The notes under the pieces are model-generated. The model ran no database searches. It was given only the letters and a program-made list of their open reading frames with translations, and was not told the DNA's origin. Position numbers and translations under genes: made by a program. 64,000 bases of DNA from Hirudinaria manillensis (taxonomy: Eukaryota; Annelida; Clitellata; Hirudinida; Hirudinidae). The stretch is taken from assembly GCA_034509925.1 (NCBI GenBank), contig CM067535.1, positions 1,330,001 to 1,394,000 of the forward strand. Direction: 5' to 3'. This document shows, in pieces, positions 11,401 through 23,990 of this stretch. Each line of letters begins with the position of its first letter. Position 1 is the first letter of the stretch.

Positions 11401-14190
11401 AGAAATCGACTTGAAACTTGGAGTTTCGAAAATTTATTGACAACCGAAGAAATAAATCCGAGCAGGAAAGTAATTTCTTATCTCAAGTTTTGGAGTTCGG
11501 TTTGAACATCGTCATGCATTTTCCCATTCTGGAAAGATAGGAAAGATCCAGGTGGATTGAATGATCGAGGGATGATGATGATGATGACGACGATGATGAA
11601 GGTGCTGCTGATGATGATGACTATGACGATGAAGTTGATGATGATGATGATGCTGGAGAGAAAGTGAAAAGAAGGAGCAATCTGAAGGCTTTTCACGTCT
11701 CAGAAAATTTCATAAGTTACTCTCGGGGAATAGCAATTTGTTGGATCCGCCCGACTGGACATCCCACTTTGTTTCTAATTACAGACCACGTGATTCTTTC
11801 CTCCTCGACCGCTCATATGACGTCATCGGCCTCGACTTCCGCTCTTTGATCGCCGACGATTTCAATTGAACGTCCCTCCCACGTCGTCGTAATTCGAGTA
11901 TTTCCTTTTTAAGCATTTGCTATTTGCAATCACAATCGTTTTTAGCAATATTTAAGATGCTTTCATCCTTTTCCCCATCAAGTCATCCGTCCACCCATCC
12001 ACCCATCGGTCCACCAGTCCATCCAACCATCCATCCATCCATCCATCCATCCATCCATCCATCCATCCATCCATCCATCCATCCATCCATCCATCCATCC
12101 ATCCATCCATCCATCCATCCATCCATCCATCCATCCATCCATCCATCCATCCATCCATCCGTCCGACCGTCCGTCCATCCAAATCCATCCATCCATCCAT
12201 CCACCCATCCGTCCGACCGTCCGTCCATCCATCCATCCATCCATCCATCCATCCATCCATGAATGTACGCCAAAAGTTCGAATCCTTTGCAAGCGTTCGA
12301 CGTTTGTTCGTCCAAACGGAAGTGTCGTCAGGCGCATGTGTGTTGAACTTTGACCCGTTCTTTATGAATATTCATCATCCAGACGAGAAGTATTCAATAT
12401 TTTCCAAATATTTCTTTCTTCCAATTTTTTTTAAAGAATTTTATTTTATTTATTTATTTTAAAATCCCAGTCAATAAATTAAAATAAAATGTTCCAAGCT
12501 GACTTGAACGATTAAACAATGCTCGGAACGGCAAGATTAGTTTCCGAATTGTAAACATCCTGTGAATGATGATGATGATGATGATTTATCATGAATAATA
12601 ATTATTATTATTATTATTATTATTCATAATATAATAATAATTACTATTATTGTGTTTTATTATTACAATATATAATTTTAAGCATAAAAAGGAATAATTT
12701 AAATCATTATTAACAACAAAAATTGATTTATTAATAACAATTTCTGCAATATTTATCATTATGGTCAAACTGAATCAAAAAGATAGTGAGAAAGTGTGAA
12801 GTTATGATGATGGTGATGATGATGATGATGATAATAAATATTATATTATTATGTTATTATTAATATCATTTTATGATAAGGTCAGTTAGCTTTAATGGGT
12901 ACAAGCCAAAACAAACTCACTTGATCTTCTAAGATCTGAAGAAGATGACTTTGCAACAGCATCGCTCATCCCTCTGCCTTTTCCTTCATTTTTCCTCTTT
13001 GATGACACAGTTTTGGCCATAAATTGGGTCGCTCATGATTTCCTCACTCGTCGGCTACTCATTTCAAGTCGTTTCCTTTGAGTTTTTAACTCAAATTTTT
13101 ATTCCACGTGCTCTGATAAGTGCTCTGTTAATTTATGATTTTCCACTCAATTCAAACTTTCACTTCCACTTCGTCGAATCGACTCAAATGTCTTCGACTC
13201 CCAATTTTTACTTCCTGATTTTTCTGACGAAAACATGACTAAGCAACGATTATTAATACTATTAATACGTGTATTTAGCGACCTAATTAAACTGCATTTA
13301 AAAAGAAATCGTTCAATCTTTCTCAGGTTGATGACGACGAATACCTGACACCACCTGTATTGGCGACAGCCACTTGCCAACAACATAACGTCAACCACTC
13401 GTCGGCAGTTAGGGCACTCTCCAGACAGGATGACAGGAGAGGTCACGACCCCAATGACCCCCAGATCGCTGACATCCGACGTTACGATGCCGAGGGCAGC
13501 TGCTACGCCATGAATGAGCTCAACCATAACAGATCCAATCAAGTTTACGGTAATCTTTTTTTGGAAATTGATGACTAACGAAATTATTTGGTGATAAATT
13601 ATGCCCGATAAAGTATAAAGATATTCAAAAATCCATTTTAAAAGTCATAATTCTTGAAGCGTAATTATTCAACCAATTCTACAGGTGGCGGTGCTATCAG
13701 CGACATTTTGAATGCCAGGAAAATGACCTCTCAAGGTCATCTACCCCCTCACTGTCGACACCATGACGCTCCCTTTCATCCCCTCTCGAAACCCTTTCAC
13801 CACCCTCTCCATCCTTCCGCCATCCACTTTAACCACCTGCCTGTGGCCGGTCCGCCGTCGGTTGTCGACATGACGTCTGCCGAGGAATTCGCGCCGACAT
13901 CTGCCGCCGAACTCATAAATTCGAGTCTCTTGCGACAGAAGAACGTCAGGTTTTCCAGGGATGTGCCAGTCAACTTTCCCCCCAGTTGCGTCTACGGATC
14001 CCTGAGAAGCAACCCGGGCGGTACCTGCGCCGTCCAACCGCACAACCCCGTCAATCCACTCGCTCCGGAAGCCGCTCCAACTGGCCAGTCGAAGTCGGAC
14101 TCACTGAGGAGACCGAGTCCTGCCATCCATCAGTACTTACCTGTCAAAGACTTGAAGAATCTCGGAATTGAAGACTCCAGTCCCGTGTGA
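2160..14190 (+). CDS. Protocadherin, seven cadherin repeats, single-pass adhesion receptor
   Basis: Homophilic calcium-dependent cell adhesion protein of the plasma membrane. Coding exons: 2160-2591, 2779-3263, 3645-4097, 4197-5311, 5437-5768, 13327-13549, 13685-14190. All junctions are GT-AG and keep frame, giving 1181 residues. The ATG at 2160 is chosen because a hydrophobic signal peptide follows (about residues 14-32). Seven extracellular cadherin repeats end at linker motifs DINDNPP (149-155), DVNDNNP, DVNDHPP, DLNDNPP, DVDDNGP and DRNDNAP; the last lacks a clean C-terminal linker. The membrane helix is about 846-872, followed by RKLKENRK and a 309-residue cytoplasmic tail with a Pro/His-rich stretch. 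The seven-repeat layout resembles delta-type protocadherins, but the ectodomain is cut by introns, unlike many vertebrate and cephalopod members. The C-terminus SSPV fits a class I PDZ ligand. Assignment to the family is firm; orthology to a named protocadherin is not. Confidence 0.9.
5769..5846 (+). CDS. Possible alternative short cytoplasmic tail of the protocadherin
   Basis: If the donor GTGAGT at 5769 is not used, the reading frame runs on for 25 residues and stops at 5844-5846. The product would be about 854 plus 25 residues long and lack most of the cytoplasmic tail. Intron retention or alternative polyadenylation giving short tails is known in some protocadherin families. Here it is only an inference from the open frame; no polyadenylation signal is obvious close downstream. 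Confidence 0.35.
   Translation: MSSSVDGYLSTSGFQPTSAMVKAYL
8085..8165. repeat. Homopyrimidine tract
   Basis: About 80 bp almost entirely of C and T on the plus strand, built of CCCTCC, CCCCTCT and similar blocks, inside the large protocadherin intron. Such tracts can form triplex DNA in vitro; any role here is unknown. Confidence 0.8.
8396..8503. repeat. (ATT)n microsatellite
   Basis: About 108 bp of nearly uninterrupted ATT triplets with a single TAC interruption near the 3' end. It lies in the large protocadherin intron. Confidence 0.95.
9474..10000. repeat. (ATATT)n pentanucleotide satellite, about 105 copies
   Basis: A run of about 525 bp of the 5-bp unit, broken only by two 3-bp ATT slips near 9742 and 9826, which divide it into three otherwise perfect blocks. 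It contains no G or C. It lies in the large protocadherin intron. Confidence 0.95.
12020..12260. repeat. (CCAT)n tetranucleotide repeat
   Basis: About 240 bp of CCAT units. The variant segment with CCGTCCGACCGTCCGTCC occurs twice, about 50 bp apart, which indicates a block duplication inside the repeat. Since four does not divide by three, the frames read a 4-residue repeat (HPSI/MDGW) and are not genes. Confidence 0.95.
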
Positions 14191-14421
14191 AGGGTACATA
14201 CAACTTGAAAACACGGAGGTGCATCTTAACGATTTGGCCTCATTGTAAATACTCCTACGTTGTTTGTCCTATCGACCGTAGTTTGTTGTTCCCGTAACGT
14301 ACTTGTGAAATACTTCGTCCGTTTATGGTGTTGCTCTTGCTCGTGCTGGTGGTGGTGGTGATGGTGGTTGTGCTGATGATGATGACGACGACGAAGATGG
14401 TCGGTGAACTGATGCCGAAGG

Positions 14422-14427
14422 AATAAA
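14422..14427 (+). terminator. Candidate poly(A) signal of the protocadherin
   Basis: AATAAA about 230 bp after the protocadherin stop codon. The convergent CSGALNACT gene has a minus-strand signal about 135 bp further on, so the two 3' UTRs probably overlap. Confidence 0.5.
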
Positions 14428-14561
14428 TTATGATAATCAGTGTGGATGCGATTGGTCAAAGTGCCAAGAAAATTGAAGTGAAAATCGAATTAAATCTCTA
14501 TCGGGTCTGACGATATTTTCGCGATTTTCATGAAATTTAATTTTAATTAATCCTCTCCGAT

Positions 14562-14567
14562 TTTATT
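14562..14567 (-). terminator. Candidate poly(A) signal of CSGALNACT
   Basis: TTTATT on plus, AATAAA on minus, about 260 bp beyond the CSGALNACT stop codon. Position suits a 3' UTR end, but AATAAA is common in AT-rich DNA. Confidence 0.4.
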
Positions 14568-14829
14568 TTTTAAGGAGAATTTCTGAGAATTAATGAAAGA
14601 AATCTTTCAAATAACGTAAACCCATATTTGAGAGTAACGCTCATTAAGTCAGGCTCCCAGTTCTAATGAGGTTACTCTTGGAAGGACACCAAACCATTGA
14701 TAGGTGGAGTAGAAACAAAAAAAAATAAAGAGAAATAAGATTTAAAATCAAGAAAAAATTAATTTTTCCTACAAAGTGTTCGAGAAAATCACTCCTTTTA
14801 GTCACTCGAGTTCCTAGAAAGACGTCATT

Positions 14830-17791
14830 TTACGAGTTCCTCGTTCTCCTGGATTTCAGGAAGTGGTTTTCGATTTCGCTTTTGAAGAGCATCATTCCTA
14901 GTTGGGCGTGCGAGGCTTCGTTCAAGGCCTTAGATCGGATGCAGCTCTTGTACTGGTCGACCGACAAGTCGACGGCGCAGGTCTTGTCGTGCCAGACGTG
15001 AAGGATGCCGGGATCGGTTGCCCTGACGACGAGCAGAGGGCTTTTGACGTACTTCCTGTAGAGAAACACGTCCTCCATGCCCCAGCCCTTGTGGTCGGCA
15101 TCGAAGCCCCCGCTTTTTCTGAAGTCGCTCGAATATTGGCAAGTCATGCCGTAGCCAAAGTCGCGCCAGAAGCCCGAGTCGACGGATATCGTGATGACGT
15201 TGGGATGGTGCTTTTCGGGAAGGCGAGGTTTGAATTTTATGTCTGCAGATTCGGTCGACAGAGGCTGGGAATCTTCGCGTTTGCTCGAATTCGACGACTT
15301 ATCCACTGCCAGGAATTCGTGAGAATCGAGCATGGAAAGGACGGTGATGTTCGGGTTGTAGAGACTGAACAGGATCGGGTAATAAACCCGTGCGCCCGGC
15401 TCTGCGTTAAGGCGACACCTCTGGAGGAAATCCGAAGTAAAAATGACGTCGACATCGCAGAAGAAGAGTAGGATGTCTCTTCCCGCTATTTTCGGAATCT
15501 CTCGAGTGGCGCCTGCCATGAGGGCTTTGCCCCTCGAGAACTCGCCCGTGAGCGCCATAAGGCGAATGTTTTCAAAACCGGTTCTCGAGCGAAGAGAGGA
15601 AACCATGCGATCCACGTTCTTGAATTCCTGACCGCCGCCGAAATGGACGATCGTCAGGAAAACGGTTTCGTTTCCTTTGATGCAAATCTCTTCGAACTTG
15701 TCCATGAACTTTTGCAAGGCCTGCTCTCGGCCGTGAAGAGGAACGATGATGTGGATGGGATTCGAGGCCACCGACTGGAGTCTCGAGGAGACGACCAGAG
15801 GGGAGCTGAAGACCCTGGCCATGACCACAGTCCTGTAGGATCGCGGAGTGTCGAGGTCTCTGAAGTGGAGCTCGTAATGTTCGCTCAGACCTGGAACGGT
15901 TCTGTAGATGCCTTCTAGGAAGTCGGTGGTCCTGTAAGGTCGAACGAAACGCCTAGGGGTGAGCTTGGGTGGAGAAGAGAAGTTGGTCGGTCTCGGCGTC
16001 TGATTGTCGACCATAGGAGGGCGTGGCGGAGGGAGCGGTTGGACCGAGGAAAATTTCGACGAATGGTTGGGGATCCCGAATCCTTGCGCCCTCGTCGTGT
16101 TGCGATTGTTGTTGAGCCACGAGACTGCAGAGTTGATAATTTTCTCCAGCGATCTTTTCTTAAAACCGATCGGTCGTTCGATGACTCTCTTCTGCAGTCC
16201 GGGTTCGACCAGGTACACTCTGTTGATCGTGAACCTGGCGAACGGCGTCAACTCGTACTCGCTCCTGAAGGCTTGACCCCCGTGGATGACCTCCGACAAG
16301 GTCAAGGTCTGCCTGACGAGTTCCTCGTTGAAGATCGATTGCAAAAGACGTTCGTTCTGAGATTTTAACAAACGATCGCTAGATGACTCTGCGGAGAGGA
16401 ATTTCAGAGGAGAATGTTCGTCTGCTTTTGTCACGTGACTGTTGACTTGTTGAGTGACATCAGCAGGAAGGCTGTACCTCAATTGGTGCTCCAGTTTCAA
16501 GTTTTCCTGCTGAAGTCTGAAGGAGTAAAAATTCTGGTTTGTTTATTTTATTTATTTATTTGTTTATTTCTTTTATTTATTTATTTATTTGTTTATTTAT
16601 TTGTTTATTTTATTTATTTATTATTTCGTTGCATTCATTTCAGTTATATTTTCGTGTCTTGAAATCGTATTTTTTACAATCCGTATTTCTTTAACGTATT
16701 TTTACCGTATTTCCACAATCGGACAAAGAAAAATCACAATTTAAAGATCTTTTATTTAATTTATTATTTTTTTATAAATATTTATTTATATCTAATTTAA
16801 CTAATTTATTTATCTAATTTATCAGCATCATTGGCAACTGTTGACTCATCGCAAACTAATCAAGGATAATTACGTTTATCTGAAAAAAGAGATTTTTAAA
16901 GAAAATATTTTTATGATGGCAACTGTGACTTTGATAAGAACGATTGCGATAATGAACCTGATAAGACAGACATGATACGATGACCCTTGGTCATGAAGCT
17001 AAACGTTTGTCAAGAGACTATTAGCTGATATGAATCATTTTCAAGATAAGAGATATTTTAAAAAAATAAATATAAATATCATATTTCCATTTATATTCAT
17101 TTTTAACGTGAATTTATTTTTATTAAATTTAATTTTCTAGTTTATATGCATCCACTGGCGTATTAAAACGTTATATTTTTAAAATATACGTCAAGAGGTT
17201 TGTGAATAGACGATTTTTCGTTCCAATCCCTTCCAGATTTGCTTTTAAATTCGTAGATGGATGCCTGGATCAACCATAAACAAGTTATTGGCTGTCAATT
17301 GGTTGATTGGTGAAAATAAAACTACAAGTTTTGCAAAAGCTAAAATGATGACGTTGATGATGACGACGACGACGACGAAGACGAAGATGATGACGACGAT
17401 GTTGGTAATGATACATAACGGCATATAGATCGTGCAAATCCATCTGGACTATCGAAGAATTCGGAAAATAGTGACGAAAATCAATGTTGACTTCGACGGC
17501 GATGACGACGACGATGATGACGACGATGATGACGACGACGACGATGATGATGAAAGGCATGACGATGTCAAAGGTCATGAAAGGCAGGGTGCAATGAAAA
17601 GGCAGGAGTCTACTTGAGTGTTGAATTGTTTCGAAAGAAGACAAAACAAGAATCTGTGATGTTCTCGTTGGAGGACATCTTCCCACGCCTACTTTGCAGT
17701 CACGGGTAACCAATGGCAACAATTAGCAAGCACTTTATTAGTACTTTGTTTCTAATAAAACCAGAAAATGATCATATAAACGATTAACTAT

Positions 17792-17886
<95 letters not shown>

Positions 17887-18598
17887 TTCATTTGTTTATT
17901 TATTTATTTATTTATTTACTTACTTATTTATTTACTTATTTAGTTATTTATTTATTAATGAAATAAACTAATTATAAAATAACGACTCAATAATAACAAT
18001 AATAATTTCTTATTATTCTGTTAATAGCAGTTTTCATGGAGTTGTTGGTTGGTTGGTTGTTCTCGCGTGCAGGAATCTCTTCATTAATTGAAACAAAAAA
18101 TAGCTTTGACCTCCATGTTAATGAGAGATGACTGGCAATGATGATGATGATGATGACGATGGCGGTGATGACGACGACGATGGTGATGATGATGGTGGTG
18201 ATGGTAATGATGATGCCGAAGATGGATGTCAAAGCCAACCTCGACAGCTGTCTGTGCAGTCCATCAACTTGAAGTTTCAAGCGTTCGACTTCATCCGCGG
18301 AATTCTTTCCATCATTCACTTCGGTCCCGTTATTGAGGGCTTCCGTTGGTGGAATCGATTGATCCGCGGGTACTAAGCTTGGGTATTGGAAGTCATTCGT
18401 AGCCCCACCGTGGTCCGTTCGGGCTCTCATCCCCCTAACCATCGGGGCGGGGTCCTTTTCGCCGTTCCCGATGTCAAGGAAAAGGTTGGTGATGAAGACG
18501 GAGGTGGAAGATATGGCGATGAAGGCGACGATGGTGCGCAGGAAAGTCAGTCTCTTGTTGTGGCGCATGTGGAACATTCTATTGTCGTCATCGGTCAT
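14830..18598 (-). CDS. CSGALNACT: Chondroitin sulfate N-acetylgalactosaminyltransferase
   Basis: Golgi type II membrane enzyme that adds GalNAc from UDP-GalNAc to start or extend chondroitin chains. Two coding exons, 18598-18240 and 16516-14830, join in frame to 681 residues. The short cytoplasmic N-terminus is followed by a membrane anchor (about residues 17-42), a coiled-coil stem that crosses the exon junction (QLSRLQQENLKLEHQL), a Pro-rich stretch (about 276-320) and the transferase domain. The metal-binding DVD is at about 474-476 in the context FFCDVDVIFTS. The downstream GFWRDFGYGMTCQY and GGFD...GWGMEDVFLYRKY blocks match the CSGALNACT1/2 family closely, as does the LNEASHAQLGMMLF block near the end. 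It is about 150 residues longer than the human enzymes, through the stem. The exon 1 donor, GTTGGC, is weak but required for frame. I cannot separate the 1 and 2 paralogues. Confidence 0.92.
17340..17560. repeat. GAT/GAC repeats in the CSGALNACT intron
   Basis: Two GAY tracts, at about 17344-17402 and 17495-17555, in the single intron between the CSGALNACT coding exons. The open poly-Asp frame there is an artefact. Confidence 0.85.
17788..17956. repeat. (TTTA)n microsatellite
   Basis: About 170 bp of TTTA units, near-perfect in the first 100 bp and increasingly varied toward the 3' end. It lies in the CSGALNACT intron. Confidence 0.95.
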
Positions 18599-19479
18599 TA
18601 AACATTGTCGACGATGGTGATGACGACGACGATGCTGATGATAATGAATGATTATGCTGATGATGATGCTGATGACGATGATGATGATGATGACGACGAC
18701 GACGTCTATTACGCGCCATGTCTTGCCTTATCCTGCAAAAAAATGAATGTTTTCCATTGTAAGTATTTATGCCTTCAGAACGATGGAGAGAGTGAACAAA
18801 GGAGGAAAACCAGAGTACTTGTGAGTACTTAATTAAAAAGCTGATTAATTAAGATTAATTATTCATAGTCGTTAGTGATCCACCAATGACCTATTAATTA
18901 TAATTGCCAATGAATATTTTATGTCTAATGAGATAGCTGTTAATGAGCTTTAATTTCCTTGGCTTTGAGGTTTCAAAATGACTTTAATTAACATTCCTGC
19001 ACCTTTTCCTTCATTAGTTCATTACTCCACTTACGGATCCATCCATCAATTCATTCCTCCTTCCTTCTTTCCATTCACTCATTCATCCATCCCCTCTATT
19101 CCTCCATCCATTCTTCCGTCCTTCCTTCTTTGCATCTTTTCAATTTTGGTAACTTTTACAGGACAGAAACAAACTTAAAATGATCAAAATCAGGAGCTGA
19201 TTTTCCAATTTTATTTTTTTTTATAAAAACACAATAATTCTGACGATGTCGATCATGATGATTATGATGATGATGGTGATGATACTGATACTGATGTCGA
19301 TGATAATGATAACGATGGTGATACTGATGACGATGATAATCAACGGTGATTGGGAATCAAACAAAATTGAAATCTTTTTGATCGAAAAACATGAAAACAT
19401 GAATTAAAAAATATGTTGGGAAAGTATTCTCTTAAACGTGCGAAAGTTTGCGAGGGTTGAACCACGATTCGCAGCTCGA

Positions 19480-19496
19480 CCGATCAATCAATCAAT

Positions 19497-19569
<73 letters not shown>
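19480..19569. repeat. (AATC)n microsatellite
   Basis: About 90 bp of AATC with one CAACC variant. The plus frames read Ile-Asn-Gln-Ser repeats and are not genes. Confidence 0.95.
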
Positions 19570-20519
19570 CAGACGTCGATTGAATTTCAATCGCTCAACC
19601 ATTTCACTCGTTCAACCGTGTAAAAGACGATTTTCAATCGCTCACCAACTGGAAATTAGCAGCGGATAAATCCTCAGAAATCGGTGAGTTGCAGAAAGAC
19701 GTCTTATTTGCAAACAAAGTCGAATGAAAACAACTTTTTCAACCGAAACAGCTCACCTTTCAGATGCTTTGTACCTTCCTATTCGGGTCTAGCAAACCCC
19801 AAGGCCCTAACTACGAGTTACTAGTGGTTAAACGGACTATTTAATAAAACAATAGACACTTAATTATCATAATATCGAATAAATTATTCATTTTGGTCTA
19901 ATTGCATCTTGCAATTAGATGCAAAACATTCTAAGAAATCCAGGTGAGTCAAGAGCAACTGAGAATCGTATCTGACTCTGAGTAGCATCTCAACGTCCTT
20001 ATAAAGGAGCCGTCTGCAGGTAATTAACTGAACAGGATCGTAAATGTCAGGCTGCCGTGAGGAAGACAACGACGAGGATGAAAATGATGACGAAGAGGAT
20101 GATGATGATGATTATTATTATTGTTATTATCGTTATTATTATTATTCTTTTTATTCCTATTAATAATAATAATAACAACAATAATAATTTATTATTATAA
20201 GAGGAGGAGGAGGAGGAGGATGAGGAGGGGATTATTAAGAGAAGGAACTGATGATGATGATGATAATAACGAAAGATGAAACAAGGATGAAGATGATGAT
20301 ATGATTTTTAAATAATGATGATTTAAAAATCATATCATCATCTTCATCATCTTCATCATCATCATCATCAGCATCTTCATCATCTTCATCTCAAGGTATC
20401 CCATGTTATCCTCAGTTGCTCGGTGCAAAATGCAGACCAAAGTTCGCTCGCCCACGTCTTTCCAGCAAGAATTACTCACGACTAACAAGAAATTGTGATT
20501 CATAATTGAAAGAAAATCG

Positions 20520-20828
20520 GTATAAAACAGCAGTAACAGCGACAACAATAACAACAACAACAATAACAACAACAACAGCGACAACAGCAGTAACAGCGAC
20601 AACAATAACAATAACAACAACAGCAACAGCAACAACAGCGACAGCAGCAGCAACAACAGCAACAACAACAGCAGTAACAGCGACAACAATAACAACAACA
20701 GCAACAGCAACAACAGCGACAGCAGCAGCAACAACAGCAACAACAACAGCAGTAACAGCGACAACAATAACAATAACAACAACAGCAACAACAATAGCAA
20801 CAAGAACAGCAGCAACAACAACAACGAC
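20520..20828. repeat. CAA/CAG array with a longer internal period
   Basis: About 310 bp of AAC, AGC and related triplets. It is not a plain microsatellite: a block of roughly 80-90 bp that begins with GCAGTAACAGCGACAACAAT recurs at about 20528, 20586, 20670 and 20748, so longer segments have been duplicated. Reads as poly-Leu/Val on minus and poly-Thr on plus. Confidence 0.85.
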
Positions 20829-21156
20829 TAGCAACACGTCAAAACGTTGCCTGCCATTTGAACATTTCAAACCCACTCTCCGAACTTTGCAACCCTTTTT
20901 AATGTGCCTCCATTAAAACGTGTTTTCAACAATAAATTACAAACTCAACAAAAAAAAACATTTATGCTCGATGCTCGTGCATGCCCCATGCTGCAGTGTA
21001 GATTATTATTATTATTATTAATATTATTATTATCATTATTTATGTTATTATATGGCTTTAATATATAATATTTTTATTATTAAATATTATTATAATATAA
21101 TAATTTATATAATAATAATAATTATAGAAATTATTATTGTTGTTGTTATTATTATA

Positions 21157-21203
<47 letters not shown>

Positions 21204-22155
21204 GCTTAGTTAATTTATAACGTCAGAAAACAAGGTTAATTGAATGACGGTCGTACCACTGCACACGAATTACTTGATAATTAAATGTCAATTTTGTTCT
21301 TTTTTCTCAAAATTTGAATAATTTTAATGTTCAAAGTTCATTGAGGTCAATCTTGGAACCTTCTTGGATTTATGGATAGACTGGAGTAATGGCGACTTTT
21401 TCCAATATTTTTAATTATATTTAATGTATTTAAAATTTAAATATAAATATAAATAAAAATTTAAACTTAATTTATTTTAATAAAAATATTTTATTTTAAT
21501 AACAAAATTTAATTCATTATATTTTCATTTTCAATCATGAACATCTCGTGTCAGACGCACTCCCTCTTGTCATGGGAGGAAGACAGAATCTGAATCAAAT
21601 TAATGAATAAGGTTTTTTATTTTTTTTGTTTATTTTTTATTTTTTTAAATTAATACTTAAAATTAAGGAAATGACAAAACAAAATGAATTCAGTTATTTA
21701 AAAATAAAGCGTAATAAATATAAATACAATATAAATTATGTCCAACTTATTATATTATTATTATTATTATTATTATATTATTTATATAATTGACATTGTA
21801 ATATAAGTTATAATTAAAAATAATATGATAGTGATCACGTGCGTGGTCCCAGTCCAGTCTTCGTAGAATTTCCATTAATATTTTTAATAATTCTTACTTA
21901 ATTCTAAAAATTATAATAATTATTTTGTCATAATTTCTCAACTAATTACGGCATTTTTCCCGCTCAATTTTTGGCGCCCTCCGGTCGATTCCTGCAGACG
22001 ATTAGTGCCATTGTTTGGGAAGAAATCACGTGCTTTTGTTTACATTTTTCAGTGCATTGAAGATAACTTTTGCAACGTAATCAGTCCATGGAGCATCAAA
22101 GTGCTTTAATAATGGTGATGACGATGATAGTAATATTTTCAAAATAATAATTTTG

Positions 22156-22195
<40 letters not shown>

Positions 22196-22600
22196 TAATA
22201 ATAATAATAATAATGACTGTACAGCGCTGCACAGCGCTATATAAATTACATGTTATTAGTATTTTTTTATTACTTTTATGTTAATTATAATAATAATAAT
22301 AACTGTTAATTACAAAATTTAAAAATAATTATTTGCCTTAAGAAATAAGAAAAGCCAACTCACTCGAGAGCAGATGAGGACAACGAAGATGAAACAAGAA
22401 CTCATTGACCTTTCAAAAGACCACCCAGAAGGTGAAACGTTGCAAATGAAGACCTCATCATGTTGAGCCTATATCACTTTCATTCCAATCCAAGATAAGC
22501 AGGTTATCATAATCATCATCATGAATATGCATGACACTTGTGGCATAAACAATGATATAATTTGATAACCTCTTGTTATCAGTTATCTCATAATAATAAT

Positions 22601-22641
<41 letters not shown>

Positions 22642-22666
22642 TAATAATAATAATAATAACAATAAC

Positions 22667-22706
<40 letters not shown>

Positions 22707-23340
22707 GTAATAATAACAATAATATTAATATTAATAATATTTCGGAACGTGTCAGAGGCTTTGGCCCTTCGTTCGTCTCAAATAAAATAAAAAATACATA
22801 AATAATAATAATAATGATAACAATAATAATAACATAAAATATTAATAAGTAATAATTACAAAAATTATAATTAATTTAGCCACCAGTAAAACTATTTCTG
22901 TTACAGTTCAGAACTTTTAGTTTTGCCCTTCAAATGCCAAACGATGTGACGGGGATGTAAATTTTCAGGGTTCAAAGTTCAAGGTCACTGCAAGGACGTC
23001 ACGTGACTACGATTATACGATAGCAGTTGAAAGCATAAAAATGCTTCAAATGTGCGCTCCATCTGGGAATTTTAAATTATTTAATTTTATTTAAAATTTT
23101 ATTTAAAATTTAAAGAAGAGAAATTTAGCGTTCAAAAGCGAAGGTCGGGTGTTAGTGGTAAGGGTAGAGTTTGGGCTGATATTATTAGTAAAAATAACGG
23201 CTATTAACATTAATTTCATTTATAATTATAAAAAATATAAATCTGTGTAAATTATAAATTGTAAATGTTTAAACAAGCGAATATAATAAAAATGCGTCAA
23301 ACTAAGCCCGTAGGGTCTTTCACCAGATCCAACCTCGTGT

Positions 23341-23412
23341 GGCTCGTTGGCCTAGGGGTATGATTCTCGCTTTGGGTGCGAGAGGTCCCGGGTTCAAATC
23401 CCGGACGAGCCC
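23341..23412 (+). tRNA. tRNA-Pro (anticodon TGG)
   Basis: 72 nt full cloverleaf. The acceptor stem GGCTCGT pairs with ACGAGCC. The anticodon stem CTCGC/GCGAG encloses the loop TTTGGGT, with anticodon TGG at 23373-23375, which reads CCA proline codons. The T arm is CCCGG-GTTCAAAT-CCCGG. The A box TGGCCTAGGGG and B box GGTTCAAATCC are intact. CCA is not encoded, as expected for a eukaryote. A T8 run begins about 20 nt downstream (about 23432) and fits an RNA polymerase III terminator. Confidence 0.97.
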
Positions 23413-23958
23413 GGGTTTTGTATGGGAACGAGTTTTTTTTACTTGAAATTAATTATTAATTTTTTATTCTAATTTTCGTCACTGCCATCATAATCATAAT
23501 CATCATCATTATCATAATCATCATCCTGGAAATATAAGAGAACGTTAGTGTAGCATTATTCGTTAATGGGGCACTCTCCAGCCTTAAATGGGTCATTCAC
23601 GGAAAAAAGTAGGTCACGTTTTTATCTTGATTCGTTGAGTTTAAAAGGAAAACCGTTGTTGTCAAATTGAATTACGTTCTGAGGTCAGCGTTGTTGTTGT
23701 TGATGTTGATGTCGTTGTTGTTATTGTTGTTGTTGCTTATGTTGTTGCTTTTGTTGTGTTGTTGTTGCTTTTGTTGTTATTGTTAGTACTGCTGTTTATT
23801 TGTGATGAGCGACGTTAAATGTATTGACTTGAACTTCCGCAATTCAAGAACATCGGCTCAACACGTGTAAAGTTTTTGTAGTTGCCCACGTTGTTGAGTG
23901 AACAAAGCCGAATTACCATCTACTGTTTGGTAATTACATCACGTATGCTTACACTTTA

Positions 23959-23990
<32 letters not shown>

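Larger units (their letters stand above)
5769..13326 (+). other. Large protocadherin intron (7.6 kb)
   Basis: This intron separates the membrane and juxtamembrane exon from the distal cytoplasmic exons. It contains a GC-rich patch near 5900-6010 with a short CGGTCGG/CCGACCG hairpin, many ATT, GAT and CATC microsatellites, a polypyrimidine tract and a 0.5 kb pentanucleotide satellite. Open frames such as 7028-7249 lack supporting splice context or similarity I can recognise, so I call no gene in it. Confidence 0.8.
18599..23340. other. Intergenic region between CSGALNACT and tRNA-Pro
   Basis: I see no protein gene here. The sequence is AT-rich with simple repeats: GAT near 18605-18705, AATC at 19480-19569, GAT/GAC near 19240-19340, CAA/CAG at 20520-20830, and ATT/AAT at 21004-21202, 22150-22215 and 22589-22740. 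The CSGALNACT promoter should be in the first part; no clear core element stands out. Confidence 0.7.

Noticed and set aside
11952-12337. Open frames of HPSI or MDGW repeats
   Set aside because: Translation of the CCAT tetranucleotide array.
14902-15471. 189-codon plus-strand open frame
   Set aside because: Antisense shadow of the CSGALNACT catalytic exon, which has family motifs on the minus strand.
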